Assembly (NCBI GenBank): GCA_019420425.1
Contig: JAHZHG010000147.1
Location: 1-6,933 of the forward strand
Direction of reading: 5' to 3'
From: Clostridiales bacterium
Lineage (GTDB): Bacteria; Bacillota; Clostridia; Lachnospirales; Lachnospiraceae
Length of the DNA stretch: 6,933 bases
In this document: piece by piece, positions 1 through 6,500 of the stretch
Layout: each line of letters opens with the position of its first letter
Position numbering within the stretch: the first letter of the stretch is position 1
Position numbers and translations under genes: made by a program
Notes under the pieces: generated by a model
The model's input: the letters and a program-made list of their open reading frames with translations, nothing else
What the model was told of the DNA's origin: nothing
Databases searched by the model: none

Positions 1-521
1 AGGCCATTGACCTGGGCATTGCCCTTGTTCCCGAGGACCGGAAGGAGCAGGGGATCCTGCCGAATATTTCCGTCCGGGGCAATATCAGCATCTCCGTGCT
101 GAAGCGGCTGCGCTCCAAAATCGGCGCGATCGACGGAAAGCAGGAGGAAGAGATGGCCCAGCGGGAGATTAAAAAGCTGGCGATCAAAACCCCGGATGCC
201 GACAAGCTGATCAGTCAGCTCTCCGGCGGAAACCAGCAGAAGGTAATCCTGGCCCGATGGCTGGAAACCAATCCCAAGGTGCTGATCCTGGATGAGCCGA
301 CAAAGGGAATCGACGTGGGCGCCAAGTCTGAGTTTTATAAGATTATCTGCGAATGCGCCAAAAGCGGCATGGCTGTGATCGTGATTTCCTCCGAGCTGAC
401 GGAGCTGATCGGTCTGGCTGACCGGATTGTGGTGATGCGCGAGGGAAGAGTCAGCGGCGAGGTGCCGAGGGCTGAAGCTACAGAGGCCCGCCTGCTGAGC
501 TACGCGATGACGGAAAAGTAA
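1..521 (+). CDS. Sugar ABC transporter ATP-binding protein, C-terminal part (RbsA/MglA/AraG family), 5'-truncated by the window
   Basis: This is the cytoplasmic ATPase that powers sugar import through the permease encoded next. Only the last 172 residues are visible; the family is usually about 500 residues with two nucleotide-binding domains, so this is most of the second domain. The frame is open from base 3 with no start codon, and base 1-2 finish a codon that began upstream. Visible landmarks are the family motif VPEDRKEQGI near the left edge, the ABC signature LSGGNQQK (219-242), Walker B VLILDEPTKGIDVG (279-320) and the switch segment VIVISSELTEL, where Ser stands in place of the usual His. 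That substitution is normal for the second domain of this family, which is thought to be catalytically degenerate or regulatory. Walker A must lie upstream. The TAA stop is 42 nt before the permease ATG, so the two are probably co-transcribed. The family is certain; the transported sugar cannot be read from this gene. Confidence 0.96.
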   Translation, partial: AIDLGIALVPEDRKEQGILPNISVRGNISISVLKRLRSKIGAIDGKQEEEMAQREIKKLAIKTPDADKLISQLSGGNQQKVILARWLETNPKVLILDEPTKGIDVGAKSEFYKIICECAKSGMAVIVISSELTELIGLADRIVVMREGRVSGEVPRAEATEARLLSYAMTEK

Positions 522-548
522 AAAAGTTTGCTGACAGATGAATCAACC

Positions 549-557
549 GGGAGGAAG
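549..557 (+). promoter_or_regulatory. Ribosome binding site that fixes the permease start
   Basis: GGGAGGAAG contains GGAGG, which ends 9 nt before the ATG at 564. The only longer in-frame start, TTG at 528, would place this site inside the coding sequence and has no comparable site in front of it. The ATG at 564 is therefore the better start. Confidence 0.85.
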
Positions 558-563
558 ATAACA

Positions 564-1556
564 ATGAATGGTTTTATGGCGAAACTGAAAAAAAGCGATC
601 TGGCGGACAAGGTCAGCCTGATCATAGCAATGGTTGTGATGATTGTCGTGTTCACCTGCCTGAACAAAAACTATCTGACAACCACAAACCTGATGAATAT
701 CCTGACGGCCTGTTCGCTGACCGGCTTTGTAGCCATCGGTGAGACGTATCTGATTATTGCCAATCAGATTGACCTGACCGCCGGAGCAACGGCAGCCTTT
801 GCCGGCGTGCTCTCCGCGACACTGTTAAAGGCCGGCGTGCCGCCGATCCTGGCCCTGCTGCTGGGCGTACTTGCCGGCGCGGCCATCGGCGCGATTAACG
901 CGGGAATGATCAACTACCTGAACCTGCAGCCCTTTATCGCAACCCTGGCATCCATGTCCATTGTGCGTGGCTTTGCCTACATTCTCTGCAACGGCAAGGC
1001 GGTTTCCGCCAGCGCAAAGGGCTTCACTATTTTCGGCAGCTACCGCCTGTTCGGGATTATTCCCCTGCCGGTAATTATCCTGCTGGCCGCGTTTCTGGTG
1101 TTTGGCTATGTGCTGAAGTATACCTATTACGGCCGAAGCGTTTATGTGCTGGGCGGCAACCCCTATGCAGCCCGCCTGGCCGGACTGAATCCGAAAATGA
1201 TTATTTTCAAGCTGCATATCGTGGAAGGCGCGCTCACCGGTCTGGCCGGCGTGCTCCTGGCAGCCCGGATGAATTCCGGACAGCCCTCGGCCTGTGACGG
1301 CCTGGAATTTGACGCGGTTACCGCAGCAGTCCTGGGCGGCTGCGCATTTACCGGCGGCGTGGGAACCATGTTGGGAACCTTTATCGGTATGCTGATCCTG
1401 CAGGGCTTCAACACCGGAATGAACATGGTTGGCCTGCAGACCTTCTGGCAGCAGGTGGCTAAGGGCGCCCTGCTGGTTGTGGCCCTGACCTTCGACTTCT
1501 ATCGCAAGAAAACAAGAGAGAAAAAGCTGCCGGAGGAGAGCAAGAAAAACCGTTAG
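564..1556 (+). CDS. Sugar ABC transporter permease (RbsC/AraH family, BPD_transp_2)
   Basis: This is the membrane subunit that forms the import channel for a monosaccharide-type substrate, probably as a homodimer with the upstream ATPase. From the ATG at 564 it is 330 residues, close to the roughly 320 typical of RbsC. Hydrophobic segments lie at about residues 18-33, 48-66, 72-90, 94-115, 122-141, 163-184, 215-233, 251-286 (probably two) and 299-311. Family motifs include YYGRSVYVLGGNPYAARLAG (188-207), which is the cytoplasmic loop that contacts the ATPase, and GGCAFTGGVGTMLGTFIG near 258-275. The C-terminus is short, charged and Lys/Arg-rich (314-330), as expected for a cytoplasmic tail. 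The gene follows the ATPase by 42 nt and precedes the binding-protein gene by 116 nt. Nothing appears truncated or missing. Motifs alone do not distinguish transport of arabinose, ribose, galactose or another sugar. Confidence 0.96.
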   Translation: MNGFMAKLKKSDLADKVSLIIAMVVMIVVFTCLNKNYLTTTNLMNILTACSLTGFVAIGETYLIIANQIDLTAGATAAFAGVLSATLLKAGVPPILALLLGVLAGAAIGAINAGMINYLNLQPFIATLASMSIVRGFAYILCNGKAVSASAKGFTIFGSYRLFGIIPLPVIILLAAFLVFGYVLKYTYYGRSVYVLGGNPYAARLAGLNPKMIIFKLHIVEGALTGLAGVLLAARMNSGQPSACDGLEFDAVTAAVLGGCAFTGGVGTMLGTFIGMLILQGFNTGMNMVGLQTFWQQVAKGALLVVALTFDFYRKKTREKKLPEESKKNR

Positions 1557-1561
1557 CACCG

Positions 1562-1594
1562 TTAAATGTGGGAGGCGGAGACTTTCCCATTTAA
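1562..1594 (+). promoter_or_regulatory. Stem-loop 1 in the leader before the binding-protein gene
   Basis: TTAAATG (1562-1568) pairs with CATTTAA (1588-1594). After a bulged T at 1569 the stem continues through GGGA pairing with the TTCC side, including one G-U pair. No T-run follows, so it is not a classical intrinsic terminator. It lies 6 nt after the permease stop. It could block 3' decay of the upstream message or mark a processing site; this is inferred from position only. Confidence 0.5.
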
Positions 1595-1629
1595 ACAGCA
1601 GAGCGCATGCGGTGTGTGCGTCCTGCTGT
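1595..1629 (+). promoter_or_regulatory. Stem-loop 2 in the leader before the binding-protein gene
   Basis: ACAGCAG (1595-1601) pairs perfectly with CTGCTGT (1623-1629). Inside it, GCGCAT (1603-1608) can pair with GTGTGC (1614-1619) using two G-U pairs, across a small internal loop. An A-rich, unstructured stretch carrying the ribosome binding site follows directly. A stable 5' structure in front of an open, A-rich translation start would suit high, stable expression of the binding protein. No riboswitch family is recognised. Confidence 0.45.
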
Positions 1630-1656
1630 CATAAACAAAAACCCAAAACAAAAAGA

Positions 1657-1666
1657 AAAGGAGAGG
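1657..1666 (+). promoter_or_regulatory. Strong ribosome binding site of the binding-protein gene
   Basis: AAAGGAGAGG contains AGGAG, which ends 9 nt before the ATG at 1673. It sits in an A-rich unstructured leader (1631-1660). It supports the ATG at 1673, which begins a proper signal peptide, over the in-frame ATG at 1607. The latter would put this site and stem-loop 2 inside the coding sequence and add 22 residues before the signal peptide. Confidence 0.85.
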
Positions 1667-1672
1667 TTTGCA

Positions 1673-2659
1673 ATGAAAAAAAGAACATTATGCAAAGTAA
1701 CTGGTCTGGCTCTGGCAATGACCTGCGCAATGGGCGGAGCAATGACGGCTCAGGCCGCTGAGGACGGCTTCACCATCGCCGGTATCTACAAGATGGGTAC
1801 AGCCACCTGGTTTATCCAGGAAGGTCTGGCCTCCCAGGAAGTGGTGGAAGCGGCCGGCGGCACCTGGAAATATATGGATGCCGACTTAAACGGAGCAACC
1901 TACACCGAGCTTTTGGATACGGTGATTGCAGACAAGGTAGACGGCGTACTGGTATGCACACCTGACCAGAACTTAAGCCAGATGACCGTGGACAAGCTGA
2001 CTGAGGCCGGTATCCCGGTAATTGCAGTTGACGATGCCCTGGAGGATGAGGACGGCAATCTGCTGGCTCCGTGGGTAGGTATCGACGGCTACAACATTGG
2101 CCTGGCTATGGGCGAGTGGGGCGTAAAATACATCGAGGACAACAACCTGGCAGAGGATGAGGCATTTGGCGTACTGCTGATGACCGCTGACACCGTTTCC
2201 TCCTGTGTTCCCCGTACCGAGGGCGAGCTGGAGGCGCTGAAGGATTTTGATCAGGACCGGATCTTCCGCGCAGACTGCGACACCTCGGCTGAGGATGGAA
2301 ATACCGCAGCAAACGCAGTAATCACCGGACATCCGGAAATCACCAAATGGCTGGTAATGGGTGTATCCGATGAATCCTCTCAGGGCGCCGCACGTGCAAT
2401 CGAGGCAGCCGGCCTTGGCGCAGATTCTATGGTAGCCGGTCTTGGCGGATATCTCTGCCCGGATGAGTTCGCTAACGAGGATTCCTGCTTCCGCGCAGCC
2501 GCATACTTCTCTGCAAGAGACGTAGGAGGCACCGCAGCTCAGGAGCTGATCGACTACATCAAGGATGGAACAGAGATTCCGGAGAAATATGCAGTACCGG
2601 CAGTAATCGTTACTCCCGAGGACGATCTGGCAGAGGTTATGCCGGAATACGTGGAGTAA
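1673..2659 (+). CDS. Sugar ABC transporter substrate-binding protein, AraF-like (periplasmic-binding protein type 1 fold)
   Basis: This exported protein captures the sugar and delivers it to the permease. It has 328 residues. The first 28 form a signal peptide: MKKR, a hydrophobic core at 9-23, and a likely signal peptidase I cut after AQA (26-28). No good lipobox is present; the only early Cys (18) follows AMT. The mature part resembles E. coli L-arabinose-binding protein AraF, compared from memory: VCTPD (94-98) against ICTPD, IPVIAVDDAL (114-123) against KVIAVDDQF, and TKWLVMGVSDES (224-235) against HWLIVGMNDST. Equivalents of AraF Lys10, Trp16, Cys64, Asp89, Asp90 and Arg151 appear as Lys40, Trp46, Cys95, Asp120, Asp121 and Arg181. 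The equivalents of Glu14, Asn205 and Asn232 appear to be Ala44, Ser232 and Gly258. The ligand is therefore probably a sugar, but not necessarily L-arabinose. Its strong GTA preference for Val, unlike the permease, suggests high expression. The gene is third after ATPase and permease, whereas E. coli araFGH has the binding protein first. Confidence 0.93.
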   Translation: MKKRTLCKVTGLALAMTCAMGGAMTAQAAEDGFTIAGIYKMGTATWFIQEGLASQEVVEAAGGTWKYMDADLNGATYTELLDTVIADKVDGVLVCTPDQNLSQMTVDKLTEAGIPVIAVDDALEDEDGNLLAPWVGIDGYNIGLAMGEWGVKYIEDNNLAEDEAFGVLLMTADTVSSCVPRTEGELEALKDFDQDRIFRADCDTSAEDGNTAANAVITGHPEITKWLVMGVSDESSQGAARAIEAAGLGADSMVAGLGGYLCPDEFANEDSCFRAAAYFSARDVGGTAAQELIDYIKDGTEIPEKYAVPAVIVTPEDDLAEVMPEYVE

Positions 2660-2697
2660 AGGACACAATATCCGAATAAACGTGTAACATCAGGATT

Positions 2698-2730
2698 GGT
2701 TCACCGCAGGCGGTCCGCCTGCGGTGAACC
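2698..2730 (+). repeat. Perfect 16-bp-arm palindrome between genes (mRNA hairpin)
   Basis: The arm GGTTCACCGCAGGCGG (2698-2713) and its exact reverse complement (2715-2730) flank a single T at 2714. As RNA it would fold into a very stable GC-rich hairpin of about 14 bp with a small loop. It lies 39 nt after the binding-protein stop and 28 nt before the next ATG. No T-run follows on either strand, so it is not a standard intrinsic terminator. The best inference is an intercistronic stabiliser or partial attenuator that keeps the binding-protein message more abundant than the downstream genes. It could also be a copy of a dispersed genomic palindrome, or a binding site for a dimeric protein. 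Confidence 0.8.
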
Positions 2731-2758
2731 GTTGAAAGGGCAAAAACGGTGAGGACGA

Positions 2759-3532
2759 ATGAAGAAAATCAGGTTTGAATTGCTGACACCGGATGAGCTT
2801 CTCCGGGAAATCAAAGAGACGGGAATGGTATTTCTGCCTGTGGGATCGATGGAGTGGCACGGCCCGCATATGGGCATGGGAATGGATACGTGCAATGCCT
2901 ATGCGTCCAGCCTGGAGACGGCAAAGCGCACCGGCGGAGTGGTCTTCCCGCCGTTCTATACGGGAACAGAAACACGGCGTTCCCCCGAAACACTGAAAAA
3001 GCTGGGATTTGACGGAGATGAGGAAATCGTCGGTATGGATTTTCCGGCAAATTCCGTCAAGAGCATGTACTGGCCGCCCAGCCTGTTTGAAGCGATGATG
3101 CGCTGCCAGGTGGAAATGCTCTGCCGGATGGGATTTCGACGGATCATCATCATGAACGGGCACGGCGCGGATAAGCAGCTGGAGATTCTGCGGCGGCTGT
3201 CTGAGGAGTTTTCCATACAGTATGGAATCAAAGTAATTACGATTATGACCCTGTTTTCCGAATGCGGCTACGGGATCGGCCATGCCGGGCTGGTGGAGAC
3301 GGCGATCATGGCCTGCCTGCATCCGGAAGCAGTGGATTTATCCAAACTTCCGCCAAGGGAGATAAAGCTGCGCACCGCAGATTACGGAATAGCAGATAAT
3401 GAAACATTTGAGCAGGGGCCGAATGAGGACTTTACCGTGCGGTATGATCCGCGGGACGCCACAGAGGAAATCGGCAGGATAATTATGAAAACAACCATTG
3501 ATCAATGCGTGGAGATAATAGAAAAGCTATAA
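2759..3532 (+). CDS. Creatininase-family metal-dependent amidohydrolase
   Basis: This is a 257-residue cytoplasmic protein, the usual length for the creatininase family. The family hydrolyses cyclic or linear amides using a two-metal centre; members include creatinine amidohydrolase, the formamide hydrolase ArfB and the mycofactocin protease MftE. The N-terminal motif PVGSMEWHGPH (27-37) with Asp43 supplies Glu32, His34 and Asp43, with the same spacing as creatininase Glu34, His36 and Asp45. IMNGHGADKQ (131-140) gives the next metal ligand, His135. GHAGLVET (174-181) matches the late HAG-x-x-ET family motif with His175 and Glu180, and the C-terminal DPRDATEEIGR (230-240) is also typical. The position of creatininase Glu122 is Ala137, so this is unlikely to be a true creatininase; NGHG-type relatives also lack it. 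The start is firm: an in-frame TGA sits at 2750-2752, and GGTGAGGA (2748-2755) is the probable, rather closely spaced ribosome site. Its substrate is unknown; the context suggests a derivative of the imported sugar. Confidence 0.9.
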   Translation: MKKIRFELLTPDELLREIKETGMVFLPVGSMEWHGPHMGMGMDTCNAYASSLETAKRTGGVVFPPFYTGTETRRSPETLKKLGFDGDEEIVGMDFPANSVKSMYWPPSLFEAMMRCQVEMLCRMGFRRIIIMNGHGADKQLEILRRLSEEFSIQYGIKVITIMTLFSECGYGIGHAGLVETAIMACLHPEAVDLSKLPPREIKLRTADYGIADNETFEQGPNEDFTVRYDPRDATEEIGRIIMKTTIDQCVEIIEKL

Positions 3533-3533
3533 T

Positions 3534-3540
3534 AGGAGGA
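3534..3540 (+). promoter_or_regulatory. Consensus ribosome binding site of the DUF5107-TPR gene
   Basis: AGGAGGA ends 5 nt before the ATG at 3546 and begins directly after the creatininase-family stop codon. The near-consensus site and 13-nt gap show tight translational linkage of the two genes. Confidence 0.85.
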
Positions 3541-3545
3541 CGACA

Positions 3546-6500
3546 ATGATTAAGCACGTGGAAACAGGCGTAAGGGTATGGAGCGAATCAGTTGTGCTGC
3601 CCACGTATCCGGTGGGCGAACCGGACAAGAATCCCATGTTTTTTGAAAAACGGGTTTATCAGGGCAGCTCGGGAAAGGTTTATCCGCACAGCGTAATTGA
3701 CAAGATTTACGATGAGAAGGAGGACAGGGCCTATACGGCGGTCTGCCTGGAAAACAAGTATCTGTTTGTGATGATCCTGCCGGAGCTGGGCGGAAGAATC
3801 CAGCGGGCGTATGACAAGACCAACGGCTATGATTTTGTCTACTATAATCATGTGATCAAGCCTGCCCTCGTGGGCCTGGCCGGTCCGTGGATTTCCGGAG
3901 GAATCGAGTTTAACTGGCCCCAGCATCACCGTCCCAGCACCTTTGATCCGGTGGACTGGCGGATGCAGGAAAATCCGGACGGCAGCTGCACGGTGATGGT
4001 GAGCGAGATTGAAAACATGTTCCGGACAAAAGGAATGGCCTGCATCAGCCTCTATCCGGACAAGGCCTATATCGAGATCCGCGGACAGCTGTATAACCGG
4101 ACGAACGTCCCCCAGACCTTCCTGTGGTGGGCAAACCCGGCAGTGGCGGTAAACGACCATACCCAGTCCGTATTTCCGCCGGATGTCCATGCGGTGATGG
4201 ATCACGGCAAGCGGGACGTATCCCGGTTCCCTATTGCCACCGGGGTTTATTATAAGCAGGACTATTCGGCAGGCGTGGATATCTCGCGGTATAAAAACAT
4301 TCCGGTACCCACCTCCTACATGGCCTATCATTCGGACTATGACTTTGTGGGCGGTTATGACCATGAGAAGAAGGCGGGCATTCTTCATGTGGCAGACCAC
4401 CACATTTCCCCGGGCAAAAAGCAGTGGACCTGGGGCTGCGGCGACTTCGGACAGGCCTGGGACGACAACCTGACCGACAGCGACGGCCCGTATATCGAGC
4501 TGATGACGGGCTGCTTTACGGACAACCAGCCGGATTTCACCTGGATGGCGCCCTACGAGGAAAAGGAGTTCGTCCAGTATTTTATGCCGTATAAGGCAGT
4601 GGGCATGATCAAAAATGCCTCCAGAGATGCAGCGGTTTCTCTGGTGAAAAACGGACAAAACGCGGAGTTTACCGTGTATGCGTCGGGAGAGTTTCCAAAG
4701 GCGCGGGTAGAGCTGAAAGGCAATGGACGCGTGATTTATGAAAAAACGCTGGATTTGTCACCGGTAAATACCTTGAGTGACTGCGCAGCCGTGGGGGAGA
4801 CGGCCCTCACCGAACTGACGCTGACCGTATACGGGGCGTCCGGCAGAGTTCTGGTGACCTATACCCCCCAGGCAGAACAGATCGAGCAGATTCCGGAGCC
4901 GGCCAAGGCTGCGCCTGATCCCGGGGAGGTACGGACGAACGAGGATTTGTTCCTTTACGGGCTGCACATCGAGCAGTACCGCCATGCCACGTATCTGGCG
5001 GAGGATTATTATGAGGAAGGGCTGAAGCGCGATCCGTCCGATTCCCGGATCAACAATGCCTATGGCCTGCTGCTGATGAAACGGGGACAGTTCGCCCGGG
5101 CGGAGGCACATTTCCGCGCAGCCTGGAAAAAGCTGACCAGGTCGAATCCGAACCCCTATGACGGCGAGCCCGCCTACAATCTGGGCGTCTGCCTGAAGCT
5201 TCAGGGAAAGCTGGACGAGGCATACGATTTCTTGTATAAGGCTACCTGGAACGGCGCATGGCAGGACGGCGCATTCTACCATATGGCCTGCATCGCGGCG
5301 ATGCGCGGGGAATATGTTCAGGCGCTGGCCCATGTGGAGCGTTCTTTAGTCCGCAATGCCCACAACATGAAGGCGCGCACGTTAAAGGCTGTGCTTTTGC
5401 AGAAGCTGAGCCGGGCGGCAGAGGCAGAGCAGTTCGCAAAAGAAAGCCTGAGCATCGATCCGATGGATTACGGCGCGCGGTATGTGCTGGGCGGGGAGAC
5501 GAGGGTGGAGCTGCTGGAACGGATCCGTACAAATGCGAACTGGGTGATTGAGCTTTCCCTGGAATTCAGTGACGCCGGTTTCTATGAAGAGGCGAAGGAG
5601 ATCCTGCTATCCGGAGCCAAGGCGGAGAAGGTCTACCCGCTGATTTACTATTATCTGGCGGCCAATGAGGAGCATATGGGCAAAACGGAGGGAGATTCCT
5701 TCCGCCATCTGGCGGCAGCCGCGTGCAGCGATTACTGCTTCCCCCATCGGCTGGAGGATTTGCTGGTTCTGCAGGCGGCCCTGGACAAGAACCCGTCCGA
5801 TGCAAAGGGCTGGTATTATCTGGGCAATCTCTGGTACGACAAGCGTCAGTATGACGAAGCCATCTCCTGTTGGGAGGCCTCTGTGCGTGCCGACGATTCC
5901 TTCCCCACGGCTCACCGGAACCTGGCCCTGGCCTATTACAACAAGCGCGGGAAGAAGGCGGAGGCAAAAGCAGAGCTGGAGAAGGCCTTTGCCCTGGATG
6001 AGAGCGACGCCCGGATCTTTATGGAACGGGACCAGCTGTACAAAAAGCTGGGTGTGGATCCAAAGCTGCGGCTTGCGCAGTACAAGGCGCATATGGAACT
6101 CGTGGAGTTCAGAGACGAGCTGTTTCTGGAGTATGTGGCCCTGCACAATTATTTTGGAGAAAATGAACAGGCCCTTACGCTTGTGCTGGGACACAAATTC
6201 CACCCGTGGGAGGGCGGAGAAGGCAAGGTTCCGGCTCAGTATGTCACCGCGCTGACCGAGCTGGCCAAAAAGGCGCTGGCGGGAAAACGTCCAAAGGAGG
6301 CGGAGGAGCTGCTCCTTCGGGCGCTGGTATACCCGAGAAGCCTGGGCGAGGGCAAGCTGGCAGGTGCAAAAGACAATAATGTTTACTATTATCTCGGCCT
6401 GGCCAGACGACAGCAGGGAGACGAAGAAAAAGCGCGGGAATACCTGGAGCTGGATACCCGGGGGACGCGGGAGCCTGCGGGAATGATGTACTACAATGAC

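Noticed and set aside
825..1559. Long minus-strand open frame opposite the permease gene
   Set aside because: It overlaps a certain gene in full, and its Gln/His/Gly-rich translation shows no family motif. It is a codon-bias shadow.
1629..1640. Possible -10 box (CATAAA) of a separate promoter for the binding-protein gene
   Set aside because: No -35-like sequence lies at the proper distance upstream, where the GC-rich stem-loop 2 sits instead. A lone AT-rich hexamer is not enough.
1973..2668. Minus-strand open frame opposite the binding-protein gene
   Set aside because: It is Cys-rich without pattern, wholly antisense to a certain gene, and matches no recognisable protein.
2698..2740. Intrinsic terminator at the palindrome
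   Set aside because: The hairpin is strong, but the bases after it (GTTGAAAGGG) are not a T-run, and neither is the reverse-strand flank. Downstream genes continue on the same strand.
2690..3322. Minus-strand open frame covering the palindrome and the creatininase-family gene
   Set aside because: It is antisense to a well-supported gene, and the translation has no motif of any family.
3588..4658. Minus-strand open frame of 356 codons opposite the DUF5107 domain
   Set aside because: Its length comes from the codon bias of the plus-strand gene. The translation is rich in His, Val and Arg with no domain pattern.
4738..4760. Catabolite-response-element-like sequence
   Set aside because: It resembles the consensus only in part, lies deep inside a coding sequence, and the A-run follows from Lys and Glu codons.
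5665..6255. Plus-strand +1-type frame inside the TPR region
   Set aside because: The translation is rich in Trp, Arg and Pro and lies inside an uninterrupted gene, so it is not a frameshifted segment.
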